This document shows, piece by piece, positions 45,401 to 58,400 of a DNA stretch of 64,000 nt. The notes under the pieces are model-generated. The model made no database searches and had not been told where the DNA came from. It was given only the letters and a program-made list of their open reading frames with translations. This DNA is from Lytechinus variegatus. Its lineage: Eukaryota > Echinodermata > Echinoidea > Temnopleuroida > Toxopneustidae. The position numbers were made by a program, and so were the translations under genes. The stretch lies in NCBI RefSeq assembly GCF_018143015.1, contig NC_054746.1, positions 37,542,830 through 37,606,829 of the forward strand, in the 5' to 3' direction. Position 1 is the first letter of the stretch. Each line of letters opens with the position of its first letter.

Positions 45401-48400
45401 AAGGTTCAGGGCTTGGGAAGACAGGTTAGTTCTGTATTAGTTATCTGTGGAATAATAGTTACCAAATTCATTTTTATAATTTCAGGGAAAATTATATTTG
45501 ATAATTTGAAAAGTTAAAATATCCATGCTGTAAGGCCATAAAATCAGTTTAAAATTGAAATATCTTAGCAGTGTAGTAGTTGACAATTAGTATAGGCTTG
45601 AGTATACAAATCAGGCTTTGAGAAAGTATAGTGGGAAGTATTTGTGCAGTGCTCAAACCAGGTGAGGTGAATGGTTACCCGGCCGGTAGGAAGAAATTCC
45701 GTGAATGGTTGAGTGCCTAGGCAGCCCAGCTAAAGCTGGGGTAATGTAATAGCTGGGTCCACTGGGAGAACAATTTTCAGTATTGAAGTGGCTTCCCTGG
45801 GTAAATATACCTATATTATTATTATTATTTATACGAGGTTGGACAGGCAAGTGTCAATCACTATGTTTTACCCAAGGCGGAAAATAGTTACATTGCCAGT
45901 CCAACCAAGGATTAATTCCCACTATGCTTTCAAAAGAAATGCCTGATAATTTTTTGTATATCCCTCCCTCTTTAACTTGTAGACGTAGCCCTTGCTGATT
46001 GCAACCAATCTAAACCAATTCTAATGTTGCCGGACCTAGTCCTTACTAGTTTTAGGCCTCTCGAGCTAATGCTAGCCAGTCTCTGGGTAGACTGCCTGAA
46101 GCTTCTAAACGACTGCAATTAATGAGAAGTATGCTGCACTGCGCCAATGCAGTTGCACTCAGTCTCAAGATAATTTTGTAAGCGTGCAAGCTAACTTATT
46201 TTTAAGACTCTCATATCGGACGTTGACTCCCCTTATTAGTATGCCAATTCACTGTCACTTTAGGTGTCCTGTTTGAATGGTCGTCACGGAATCATATTTC
46301 CTGCATGAAAATCTAGACCCAATTCTACACTGACTTTTCGGACTGTCGGTAAATAATTTTGAGCGAGATCTGGATCAATGATCCGGTCAAGTCAGGGAGC
46401 ATGCGCAGTTCAACATTGAGAGAACATATCGAGCATGAGCATGTGCATTTCTTCCCATGAAAAATATGTGAATAGTTAAGTTCTATTTTGAGCAATGTTT
46501 CAATGGTTGAAATATTAAAATTATTAAAATACTGCTCTCAGGAAGTATACTCACAGAAAAGAAAAAGCAGTGAAATCACATGTTTGGTGTACTGTTTTAC
46601 AGTACTGGTCAATATTTGATTTCTATGTTAGTAGATTATCACCAGCAGAATATTACCAGTAACATAGTAATTTGCCAATTCCAAAAATTGATATTAAGTT
46701 TATGGTGAGCTGCAATTCCCTGAGAGCAGGGAAGGGGGAGATGAAAGTACTTAAGGCTTTCATCATTGGTGCTTTGTGATAAAAAGCAGGCATTTGGGTA
46801 CCAACTTATGAAGTTTTGAGTTGGTTGAAAGCAATTTACCGAACTGTCCTTGAACAAATAGTGATTAACTTTTGATAATCAACAATATTTGGAACATACA
46901 TCCATCAAGACAATCCTTAAACCATTATTAAGTATTCAATATTCTTTCAATATAATCAAAATACCACCTAGCATGACTTTATTTCATCACTGAGTACAAT
47001 TCACATAATCAATAATTGTGATTTATTTGGTATGTTTGTTGTAATTTGACAGGAAGTGGAAGAGCAGAACCAGTTGGAATTGAAATTAAGACAGGTAGGA
47101 AGACTGTGTATTTTAAAATTATTTTAACTTTTCAGATATACTCATTGTGTAATCAATTTGAAGCACCATCTTGTATGATTTCTAAAATTATGCCCCTAAT
47201 ACTGCACATTTTTTAACCATTTGTAAGATCAATTTTAAACTTGGCTCATGTATACATATATTGGAATGATGTTGATCTGATTGGATTTGGGGGGGGGAGG
47301 AGTAATCAGGAAATAGTCACATACGTCATAGTAATAACATCTCATTTACATAAGTACAGAACTATTTTGATGATTCAAACTTGATTCATGTGTGTATATT
47401 ATAGAGTGATTACATTTGGGGGTGATAAGGTAAGGAGTCAAAGGTCAAATGTCATGATATATCTGGAAATATCTCTTTATAACTGAAGATCTGTTTGAGG
47501 TATACTGATCAAGCATGGCTAAAAGATGTATCCGTAGGTGAAGATGATCGAAGTAGATTTTTGGGCCACAAGTTGAGATCAAAGATCATAGAGGTCATTA
47601 TTTCATGATTTCAGAAGATGAGTGTGTAATTATTGCCAATCTGGCAATGGTGGAAGTGTTACTGTGGAGTTGGGAATCCATCCAGTTCTCATTTTTATCT
47701 TGTTTTTTCTTGTGGGATTTGAGCATTTTCGTGTATTCACATTTCTTCTCGTTGTATAGTCACTTTTCTAGGTTAAATCTTCCGAGGACTGAAGGATTAG
47801 ATATAAATTTGATATACTTATCCTAAAGTACCACAAGATAATAGAAATTTAAGGGCCGTGTGAATATTTCTGACAAAGGTTAAGTTTTGATACCTGTGAG
47901 AAAGTAGAGTATATATTGTAACAAGCATGTACTCTCCCCTCAATATCTCTACCAGGTTACTGATTGAATTTTCTTAAATTTAAAGATCTATTGATTTAAA
48001 CCTGTCTGATAATATTTGCATTTCATAATACGTGCACGCAAATTGCGCCCTTATTGTGATGTCGCTCTCTTCATCGTATAAATTAACTTCACAATTATTC
48101 CAAGAGAGTGTACCTAACTCCCTACATTAGTCACTGTGTTTCTATTTTAAAGTGATTACAATTCTCAATTAAACACTGCAATTTTCCTAGGATCTCACTT
48201 TTAGTCCTAATGATTAATCTGATACTTCCTTCAGCTTGTTCAATTGATTTTTTATTCAAGTTATCAATTTTCATTCAAAGGGGATGTTTCACGAAGAAGT
48301 ATCATGACTAAAAGTCATGCTTAAATGCTGATGCGCTCATGACGTGTAATCTTATTGATTAATACTCGGTAGCGTGCATCCTCTTCGCAAGATTTGCCCA

Positions 48401-51400
48401 ATGTAGTGATGCCTTTTATGTTGGGCATTCAAGTGTGAATCTAAGTCTAAGTCATGCTTAACTCTTAGTGAAACACCTCCCTGGTGCATGCTATCCTTTT
48501 CCTGGAGAGGATTTAACTGATTTAACCAGGAAGAAGTTGTAGACTCAAGAGGCTACCTGTCAAGTTGTCGGCCTTGTTGTGAATTTATTTTCAACTTAAT
48601 AGCATTTGAGATTTTGTCAGCTGCTTTTGTTATCACAAGCACTGCATCAAAGCATATGTGGAATGATTTTCTATTGACTTAAGTGCTGTTTTTCCACTCC
48701 CTTTGAAATGTTTATACTTCCAGGAAGAGGAGGTCTAGGTCAGGAAAGCGAGCTGAAAAGAAAGAAAGAAGAGATGGCAAAGATGAGAGAGGTAATGGCC
48801 CATAAGAGGGCTAAGATGGAGGTTCATCACAAGGGAAACTTCCTGCAGAAGATGAGTGAGAGGTTCTCTGAGAAAGAAGTGGAGAAAGACCTTAACAACA
48901 GTCAGAAGGCATGTGCTCATCTCGATCAGGCACAGGTGAGATACAGAGTTGGCAGAAAGAAAAATATATTTATCTCAAATTGATTCAGATTTGTGTCACG
49001 TTGAGATGCTCATATGATGTCCCAACACCCTTATCTTTAATGTTTGAATTAAAGCATATGAAGTATATTGTTTCAGTCATGAATAAAAAGAATTGATATA
49101 TATATATTTTTTTAAGACATTGGTTTTTGCCTTTTGATTTGAATATATAAGTTGTTGGTCTATATGACTAAACGGATATCATCTTATTAAATGTATCATA
49201 TGATTCCTTTCAGGGTTACAGTGAACCAGAGGTAATTTGGTACTGGCCTAAGAGAATGCTTCCAGAAGAGGAAGTTGAGAATGAGGAGGAAGTAGAGGAT
49301 GAAGTTGAAGAAGAGGAAGAGGAGACAGAAGAATTATCAGTGAGTTTGTTGTGTATTTAAAATTATTTTCTCTTTTATATGAGTTTGAAGAATTCATGAA
49401 TCGTACTTTCTTTATAGAGTAGGCCCCTATTTTTTTTTATTTGATTTTTTGTCTCACCTGCATAGCAGAGTAAGACTATAGGCGCCGCTTTTCCGACGGC
49501 GGCGGCGTCAACATCAAATCTTAACCTGAGGTTAAGTTTTTAAAATGACATCATAACTTAGAAAGTATATGGACCTAGTTCATGAAACTTGGCCATAAGG
49601 TTAATCAAGTATTACTGAACATCCTCTTAGAGTTTCATGTCACATGACCAAGGTCAAAGGTCATTTAGGGTCAATGAACTTAGACCATGTTGGAGGAATC
49701 AACATCAAAATCTTAACCTGAGGTTAAGTTTTTAAAATGACGTCATAACTTAGAAAGTATATGGACCTAAACTTGGACATTAGAGTAATCAAGTATCACT
49801 GAACATCCTGTGCGCATTTCAGGTCACATGACCAAGGTCAAAGGTCAATGAACTTTTGCCGAATTGGGTGTATCTGTTGAATTACCATCATAACTTTGAA
49901 AGTTTATGGATCTGATTCATGAAACTTGGACATAAGAGTAATCAAGTATCACTGAACATCCTGTGCGCATTTCAGGTCACATGACCAAGGTCAAAGGTCA
50001 ATGAACTTTTGCCGAATTGGGTGTATCTGTTGAATTACCATCATAACTTTGAAAGTTTATGGATCTGATTCATGAAACTTGGACATAAGAGTAATCAAGT
50101 ATCACTGAACATCCTGTGCGCATTTCAGGTCACATGACCAAGGTAAAAGGTCAATGAACTTTTGCCGAATTGGGTGTATCTGTTGAATTACCATCATAAC
50201 TTTGAAAGTTTATGGATCTGATTCATGAAACTTGGACATAAGAGTAATCAAGTATCACTGAACATCCTGTGCGCATTTCAGGTCACATGACCAAGGTAAA
50301 AGGTCAATGAACTTTTGCCGAATTGGGTGTATCTGTTGAATTACCATCATAACTTTGAAAGTTTATGGATCTGATTCATGAAACTTGGACATAAGAGTAA
50401 TCAAGCATCACTGAACATTTTGTTTAAATTTCAGGTCTCATGATTAAGGTCAAAGGTCATTTAGGGTCAATGAACTTTGGCCAAATTGGGGGTATCTGTT
50501 GAATTACCATCATAACTTTGAAAGTTTATTGATCTGATTCATGAAACTTGGACATTAGAGTAATCAAGTATCACTGAACATCCTGTGCGCATTTCAGGTC
50601 ACATGACTAAGGTCAAAGGTCAATGAACTTTTGCCGAATTGGGTGTATCTGTTGAATTACCATCATAACTTTGAAAGTTTATGGATCTGATTCATGAAAC
50701 TTGGACATAAGAGTAATCAAGTATCACTGAACATCCTGTGCGCATTTCAGGTCACATGACCAAGGTCAAAGGTCAATGAACTTTTGCCGAATTGGGTGTA
50801 TCTGTTGAATTACCATCATAACTTTGAAAGTTTATGGATCTGATTCATGAAACTTGGACATAAGAGTAATCAAGTATCACTGAACATCCTGTGCGCATTT
50901 CAGGTCACATGACCAAGGTAAAAGGTCAATGAACTTTTGCCGAATTGGGTGTATCTGTTGAATTACCATCATAACTTTGAAAGTTTATGGATCTGATTCA
51001 TGAAACTTGGACATAAGAGTAATCAAGTATCACTGAACATCCTGTGCGCATTTCAGGTCACATGACCAAGGTAAAAGGTCAATGAACTTTTGCCGAATTG
51101 GGTGTATCTGTTGAATTACCATCATAACTTTGAAAGTTTATGGATCTGATTCATGAAACTTGGACATAAGAGTAATCAAGTATCACTGATCATCCTGTGC
51201 GAGTTTCAGGTCACATGATCAAGGTCAAAGGTCATGTAAGGTCAATGAACTTTGGCCATGTTGGGTTTTTTTGTTGAATAACCATCATATCTCTGTAAGT
51301 TTATTGGTCTAGTTCATAAAAAGTGGACATAAACGTAACCATGTATCACTGAACATCTTGTGCGAGTTAGAGTAGTTTTCAAAGTCAGTACTGCTGCTAT

Positions 51401-54212
51401 ATTGAACTGCGTGATGCAGGTGAGACGGCCAGAGGCATTCCACTTGTTTATTTTGTAAGGCCCCCCTACCACAGAAAGCCCTTGAAGAACTACTGAAAGG
51501 CTGTAAATAGAAATTGTATATCATCAACCTCCCTCCAAGATTAGCGAAATTTACTTTGTCCACCCACCCTCCCCCCATACCACTGAAAGACAAAAAAAAG
51601 TCAACTTCCAGCAAGAATCAATGGAGGACTTGGAAGATGGCTGAAAGTTACTGAGAGTTTATTGAGGCTAGGTGAGAGATAACGTTTAGCATACTGCCAG
51701 AGATCTATCAAAGATCAACTAATATTTTTGCAAGACTGACTCAGACCACTAAAAAAACTTGAAGTCTAACATCCCCATTCAATAGAGCCAAGTCCCTTCA
51801 ACGAAGACCGAAAGACTAAAAATTGGCAAGGTCTTTCAGCAGTCTTAACAATCACTGAAATTTATGAGCTCTATGGAATGGCTCGAAATACTCCCAAACA
51901 GACATTTGAAAAACTAAAAAAGAAAATTTCCAGCAAAATCACATTACAAATTTGATTAGAGCTGAAAGGTTACGTAGATATCAATAAAACTATTGAGAGA
52001 TTAGTGACATACTGCCTCAGATCTAAATGATCAATCAACTATTAATCAAGTCATAACTCTGAAAGACTTATATATACTTCTCGTATTGTCTAGCTTAGAC
52101 TAGTTGTACAGATATCTTTCAGTGGTCTTTCATTATCATTTCAATAGTCTTTCAGAGGTTTTTTCTTTAACAAATTACCTTTTGCATTTTTTTCTACAGG
52201 TCTTTCAATAATCTTTGGATAATCTTTCAGTAGTCTTGTAATGATCTCTGCAAAGAAATGAACTTGAAAGATTGTGGAATGAGTTCATTGTTGGGCTGCT
52301 GAAAGGCAGATAAAAGTTAAAATATCTTTCTGGGAAAAAGAAATGAAGCCGACAATGACCCTGGAGACAACTCAAATATCACTCAGGAATTGTGAAGACC
52401 TTGGAGATCGTTGGTAGTAATACCTGAAATGCCATTAAAAAAACAAGCAAATTCAATAATTCTCACATGATTATAATAATGTTATACCATTTTATCTTCA
52501 TTTTGGCATTACAGTATCATGATGATGTGAATTTGAAAGCATAAAGCTCTTTCAAAGCAATACACCAGACTTTCCCATTTTGTATGTCTTGTTTAACCTC
52601 TCTCATTTTCTTGTTTTGAAATCTTTTCAGAATTCAGATAAGCTGTGTGAATTAACCCATTACCTGAGGACGCAACACCTATATTGTGTTTGGTGTGGCA
52701 CTGCCTTCAATGGTAAGTATACTGGAAAATCTTAATACCACCATAGCTTTAAAAACAGGAGATTGCTAACATTCCTATGAACACAAAATATCCTTTGTAT
52801 AAAAAATTGGTCAAGTCATTGAAGAACATGACAGCACATCATAGCTGAGCTGATAAAACCTTATATCTAAAAATATAGAAATTTTGAGGGCAGCTTACAA
52901 AACGCTTTATTTTTTAAAAATAAAACAGTGGTGGCAGTCTCATAATGTCTGAAAACAGTCTCCTGATACCTGTGAAGAACTCTTTTGAGGCAAAGAAGGT
53001 TGCTATTCATGTAATAAATCTAAAATATAGCTTATTCTGAGCTGTCATCACAATATTTGAATTTTGCCATACAATGTTTTATTAGCCCAGTCACGACATG
53101 ACATACATGTATTCTTATAATTAATGTAGCTGATATCAAGATTCTGACTACATGTCTATTTCAAATTACTTCACATACAACTAGAGATTGCTTTATCAAA
53201 TTAAGTATGGCATTCTTTTAGAAGACAGTTTCCCCCCATATAATTACAATGGGGGCATAGCATTTATCATCCCTTTTCTGGGGGTAAAATTAATGTTTAA
53301 GGGTACCTTTTGTAGATGAAATTAAAATGCAAATATGTTGTGATTATGGATTCGAAATCCTTTTTGAATTAAACAAAAATTTTGCGATCCAAAACATTTT
53401 CCTGCATGAGAGATACCTACCACTCATTTCTGTTTTTAGAGAAATTCATTCACCAAGCAAATTATGCAGTCACAAGTCAAATCAAGAGGTGTCCCAATGA
53501 CCCCTCCTCTTTGGGTCAAACTGTTGCATTGCAGCTGTGTAGTGACAAGGCTAGTTCTCTGACTGTGCAATGAGATGATAGATACAGCCCTTTGAGAAGA
53601 ATGTTGAGTGGGTATAGAAACATAAATCTCACTGGGATAAGTTGATACATGCAGCCCTTTGAGAAGAGTGTTTTGTCAGAGTGGGTATAGAAATATCTAT
53701 CTCACTGGAATAAGTTGATACATGCAGCCCTTTGAGAAGAGTGTTTTGTCAGAGTGGGTATAGAAATCTATCTCACTGGGATAAGTTGATACATGCAGCC
53801 CAGGATTAATACACATGCTTATTATGGTTATGGTATCTCATTTGCCAATTTTCAGCTTTATTACCCTTTTTTTTTCTTCTTTTTTTCACCCGTTTTCTTT
53901 TTTCACATTTGGCTTGCTTAGACAGTATCATATCATTAAATCTAGGTGTATGATGATGCCTAACTCTTGATTTCAAAGACTCCTTTTAAAATATTGTCCA
54001 ATGCAAATACCTGAGTTTGTCTTAATATGTGATTCTGAATATGAAATTCTGCCCCAGTCCTAACCCTATCTCTTACTCCAAATCAAGAGCAAATGACAAG
54101 TCATCCATGTTGTAATACATATATTTTTTTTTCATTTCTTAATCTAACACCAACAGATGACAAAGATATGGAAGAGAACTGCCCTGGAAACAATGCTGAT
54201 GTACACAGATAA
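42450..54212 (+). CDS. GPATCH11: GPATCH11, G-patch domain protein (7 exons)
   Basis: Coding exons 42450-42502, 45192-45424, 47053-47094, 48724-48935, 49214-49339, 52631-52712 and 54157-54212 all join at GT/AG sites in consistent phase to a 267-residue protein (human about 285 from memory). Seen: MAEGEEDDYMSDSFLVE start, matching the vertebrate EEDYMSDSF; basic helical stretch (~30-65); G-patch at ~75-120 (KGFAMLQKMGYKQGSGLGKT then EPVGIEIKTGRGGLG); coiled coil 115-180; acidic Glu run in exon 5; and the C-terminal DUF4187 block HYLRTQHLYCVWCGTAFN, ending ENCPGNNADVHR. G-patch domains typically bind and activate DEAH helicases; the partner here is inferred. Exons 2-4 of the G-patch are joined in phase 1. 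AATAAA occurs at 54841 and about 55378. Confidence 0.96.
43303..43505. mobile_element. Palindromic MITE in GPATCH11 intron 1
   Basis: CCAGGCGGCTTCTTGAGAGT with AAAAATCATTTACTGACGTA is mirrored by TACGTAAGTAAATGATTTTT and ACTCTCTGGAAGTCTCCTGG. The arms are about 45 bp with a handful of mismatches, around a ~110-bp centre. No clear target duplication. Confidence 0.75.
45648..45832 (+). mobile_element. SINE, head-truncated
   Basis: Contains GGTGAGGTGAATGGTTACCC, CTAGGCAGCCCAGCTAAAGC, GCTGGGTCCACTGGGAGAAC and a TTCCCTGGGTAAATATACC end followed by a TTA-repeat tail. Same body type as 6715-6979 without the tRNA-like head. In GPATCH11 intron 2. Confidence 0.7.
45833..47052. other. Remainder of GPATCH11 intron 2
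   Basis: No gene or structured repeat recognised after the SINE up to the 42-base exon 3. Confidence 0.5.
47095..48723. other. GPATCH11 intron 3
   Basis: Around 47.2-47.6 kb are weakly repeated phrases (GAGTCAAAGGTCAAATGTCA, GAGATCAAAGATCATAGAGG) reminiscent of the tandem-core units but strongly diverged. A MITE lies at 48280-48481. Otherwise nothing recognised. Confidence 0.5.
48280..48481. mobile_element. MITE in GPATCH11 intron 3
   Basis: GGGGATGTTTCACGAAGAAG and CATGACTAAAAGTCATGCTTA face TAAGTCATGCTTAACTCTTA and GTGAAACACCTCCC. Imperfect ~40-bp inverted ends, about 200 bp total, non-coding. Confidence 0.6.
49451..51450 (+). mobile_element. Tandem-core element, copy 3 (2.0 kb, expanded)
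   Basis: Starts GTCTCACCTGCATAGCAGAG and ends GCAGGTGAGACGGCCAGAGG plus ATTCCACTTGTTTA at 51450. The core is ~153-bp units: TGAATTACCATCATAACTTT recurs at 49878, 50031, 50184 and 50337, exactly 153 apart. Several units are almost identical to one another, unlike the diverged units of copies 1 and 2. Lies in GPATCH11 intron 5. Confidence 0.85.
51480..52440. repeat. Segment rich in CTGAAAG / CTTTCAG phrases
   Basis: The left part repeatedly carries ACTGAAAG and GAAAGACT, the right part the inverse CTTTCAGTAGTC, AGTCTTTCAGAGG and GTCTTTCAATAATC. This is a diffuse inverted arrangement of a short motif over ~0.9 kb. No coding signal; family unknown. Confidence 0.45.
53581..53801 (+). repeat. ~72-bp tandem repeat in GPATCH11 last intron
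   Basis: Units start near 53581, 53644, 53717 and 53787 with GATACATGCAGCCCTTTGAG (the first lacks a few bases). Each contains GTGGGTATAGAAAT and ATCTCACTGGGATAAGTT. About three units, the second and third nearly identical. Confidence 0.8.
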
Positions 54213-56357
54213 CACCAAATGGAGAGAAGCCATCAAAACTTATTTATTATCTTAACTCTGGATCAGTGACAGCTCAGATCTTCTGTCATTACTGAACTTT
54301 ACAACCTGGAACACATGATGATTGAAAGCCAATAATCTATATCAGAAATGCCACTGCCTAGTATTAATGCATTACTTAGTGTCAGAAACATGTTGCTTCT
54401 GTACAATGTTGATGAATTATGAATTGAAATTCATACTGTATGTGGAAAAAATCTGCAATATTTCAACTGTATGCACCAATTGCTGGCAGGTGTCAAGGAG
54501 TGGCTAGTATATGCATTCAAGTCACCATGTGACAATACTTATCTGAAAACGACTGGCAAAATTCACTTGCTCCAAGGGATGAGGTACTGTCTCCTTTGAT
54601 AATGAGGAATTATACTGATATAGTATGTATTGTCACCTACTGCATAAGATTTGTTGGCATGACAAGGATAGAAGTTAATATAATGTCTTCAACCTTAACA
54701 ACACAAATGTCCTTTGGTCTACACCAGGGAATGCACAGCTACCAAGCCTAAGTAGCTGGCATCTGCTTCCTAGGACCCATAACACAAAACTTAGCAATGA
54801 TCTTAGAACATTTTTCTATGATTGATTGCATTGACATGAAAATAAATAGTACGATCAATCACTAACCTTTGTTTTCAGGAACCCAGGATGAAACACTTTT
54901 TTTAAGTCATGGTATCCAAGGAGCGGAGGTCAGTGCTTCCTCGAGAACAGTGAATGTATTCTCACATGCTTAATTCCATTGTGGTCTATTGCATATTGGC
55001 CAACCATGTATGGTCTTTTTCTTGCACTTCCCTTTTTTTTCTGACCACTTCAGAAATTTGTACATGTACATATTATACAACATTGTCTATCATCAATGAA
55101 GACAACCATTTCTTTTGTAGTGTGTATGTATTCTCAGTTGTTACTGACCAAGACTACTATGTATAGCATGTTGTTTCTAGAGAAATTTTGACTGCTTGTT
55201 TGGATCTGGAAATCAGTCACCAACACACACATCCATACCCTTTATACACGCCAACCCATACAAGTGGTAGATTCATACTGCATTTTACTCATTGATTTTG
55301 GAAACTTCTGGGTTAGAAGATAGGTATAATATAAGCAACAATTTTCCATGTTTAACTAAATTCCGCCAAAAAATGTCAATAAATAGAATGAAACAATTAA
55401 CTTCACATCTTTTTTCAATCGTGGGATACTGTAATTAATACTTGTTGAACCAATTTGCCTTATCATTTAGCTGTGTTATACACTGGTTGTAAGCCTGAGC
55501 ACTCCCGTAATCTTCAGAATTTCTTGCCCGAGGCCGTACAGACTGTTACAAAACCAATACCATCATAAATGTATTGCCTGATGATGTATTGTGTTGAAAT
55601 ATTGCAGAATGTATTTCAGATTAAGTTCACATTTTGATTTGTGATTATACTGCTAAAGAAAGTCAACATTTATGTTAACCTCAATATAACAAATTTTATA
55701 GTTCACTACATTATTTCATTGGTACAGGAAGGTCAAATGAAGGGTCGACAAACATAAGGCATTAACCCACAAAACAGTGATCTTGAGAAAAAAAGAAGTT
55801 TATTGAATTTTCTATGAAGTATGAAGCAAATGTACTGGGATGCGGTGAAGTGCTATTTCAATTTATGTATAAAAGAAAGTTGAATCGACTTAGGTTCTGT
55901 TTGAAGTTATTGATTATTATGATACTAGATTCTTAAAGTGGTAAAAAATACAGAAATTTTCTTTTATTTGTCAAACCTTGAAATTTATTCTACCATTTTT
56001 GGGGAAGAAAATTTCTAAGCAATTTATCTAATCAAAATGAGACCTGTAGCTACAAGAATTAAAGTATAAACTACACAGACTGTGACATTTTTAGCCTTTT
56101 ATATACTTTTAATTTAATACATCTTGTCAGTGATTTATACAATGGGAGATTATGTCAAAATGTATTTGTGTTTATATGACATACAATGAAACTCTGCCAA
56201 CATGCACAAGACACCTGAAAAGATGCAAGGTGCCTTAACTCAATTCTGGGCCATCTATTTCAGCAGATATCCTGCTCAGTGTCATTTCATTGATAATCCT
56301 TTCATTCCATCATAGACAAATCAAAGCTTCGTAGAAAAAGCCAAGAGGGAGTCCTGC
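54213..56357. other. GPATCH11 3' flank
   Basis: Presumed 3' UTR with AATAAA at 54841-54846 and about 55378, then AT-rich spacer. No other gene recognised. Confidence 0.5.
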
Positions 56358-56798
56358 TTTAGAGGTCAAGTCCACCACAGAAAAATTATGATTTCAATAA
56401 ATAGAGAAAAATCAAATTAACAAAACGCTAAAAATTTCATCAAAATTGGATGTAAAATAAGAAAGTTATGACATTTTAAAGTTTCGCTTAGTTTTTCACA
56501 AAACGGTGATATGCACAACTCAGTGACATGCAAATAAGAGAGTCGATGATGTCCCTCACTCACTATTTCTTTTGTTTTTTATTGTTTGAATTGTACAATA
56601 TATATTTTTTTTACAGATTTGACAATAAGGACCAACTTGACTGAACCATATAGTATTAAAACAATGCTAATTCCACATGTTCAGGGAGGAATTAATCCCT
56701 TTTTTTACATCCGTTTTGATTAAATTTTAAGTGTGATGCTTGTTGAATTTTTCTCTTTTTTCAAATCAACTTATGGTTGGGTTGAATTTGTCTTTTAA
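56358..56798. mobile_element. TTAA-type MITE copy, internally shortened
   Basis: Left AGAGGTCAAGTCCACCACAG and AAAATTTCATCAAAATTGGA mirror the right ACATCCGTTTTGATTAAATT and GGGTTGAATTTGTCTTTTAA. Its middle includes GACTTGACTGAACCA-type and TTCCACATGTTCAGGGAGGA phrases shared with the 35121 copy. The right half is shorter than the left, so part of one arm is missing. Confidence 0.7.
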
Positions 56799-57430
56799 AG
56801 ACAAGGCACAAACTACTGTAATGGTCACTCCATTATCCTTAAGCAAACTCTTGGTTCTTAAATGAAGTGCTAATAATATAATACTTGCATGTATTATGCA
56901 AGTCAGAAGTTAGATTGTATCTGCTAATCCATCAATTAAACTTGTATTTCATTTGAACATTAAATTATAATTCACATTGACTGTGATAAAGTTAATTCTC
57001 AGTTCCTGACAACCTGAAAGAGGCTTGTACACAAACTGGATTCTAGGTGTACAGTATGGTACTTAATTCATTACATACCAGTTGAAAGAGTACCACCCCC
57101 CCCCCATTACAGGGTAAACATCCATAACATTGAATTAATTTATTGGAAATAGTCCTATTCAGAAAGGAGCTTTGTACTACAAGTATAGGTAGTCATAATA
57201 TATTTTACTTTGAAATGAGCTTCCTGTAGCAAAAATAAGAACATGTTGTCTGTACAATATACATGCTGGACATGTAACACGTTCACATTTTATTCACCAA
57301 TCTGAACATCATAATGCATAGTGTTAATGGCATTTACATTGTAAATGAGCTGTAAGAACATGCTGCCTATATGGTATCTATATTGGGAATGTTCAAACTA
57401 TGTTTGTATTGAGTTTTGTATGAAGGAGTG

Positions 57431-57975
57431 TATCATGAATGGTCTTGTCAGATGTTTTATCTGACAAAGTAATTTGATAGTAACCATAGCAACTGTGCTT
57501 CTCATCAAATAAAAATCCAGGGGAGCGTTGTCAGATCTGTCTACATCAGATTAAAAAAGTTGACGAATCACTCCCCTTGCCAATATTCACTGCGTTGGGG
57601 TGCATATGAATGCCCCCAACTATTAAACCAAATTTTAAAAGAATTAATTCAATGCTATACTGCTAGTAGCATAGGCTACCTAGCATTCATCATGATTTTT
57701 TACAGTGAAATTCTTCATGCAGTCAAGTCAACTTTGTTGGCATAGGAAGGAAATTGGGCAAACTTTTAAATGAACCTCAATCACTGCTCTCTAAATAAAG
57801 AGTTAAAATTGAAAGGAAAAATGTGTCCTCCTGTAGAGGCTGAGAGCAATTCAACATTTATCATTCTCGAGTTTGATTGGCTGAGAATAACATGTATCTG
57901 ACTGTTAGTCTGTTGGATAGATCAAATTTTGTCTGCTGTTAAGATCTCTGACAAGTCATTCATGAAACCCCTTCT
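57431..57975. repeat. Fragments of the 4327-4487 MITE family
   Basis: Two separate pieces, about 57431-57505 and 57868-57975, share GTCAGATGTTTTATCTGACA, TAACCATAGCAACTGTGCTT and TTTGATTGGCTGAGAATAAC with the family at 4327. Sequence between them shows no structure. They may be two degraded copies. Confidence 0.5.
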
Positions 57976-58400
57976 TGATAAAAGTACATTTTTATTTTGT
58001 AATCTCTTATTAGATCTCAGAACATTAAAATTTTACAAACTGTATAACACAGTCTCGCCCTTGTCTTATTAGAGCTTCAATAATGATGATGTAACACTGG
58101 GAGTTGTTTGAAAGGAGCCGGATCGAGCTGGTTTATTTGATCCCACGCTAAACTAAGTTATGCCCTAATCTGAATCTGTTAGCCAGCTGCACTGGCCGCA
58201 CATAAACATTGTTAGCCTTCCAGAGTGCTCAACAGTAAGCCCAGTCACATCTTTCAGATTGTTAAGTCAAAACCTTTATTTCAATGTGTAATTAATGCAT
58301 TGTAACAACGTTATGCAATGCTGCCACATAACCGGTTGTAACAGGGCCTCTGTTAGTGCACTGTTAGCGCGAACAAAGTTTCTGTGCCGTCAGTATGGAT

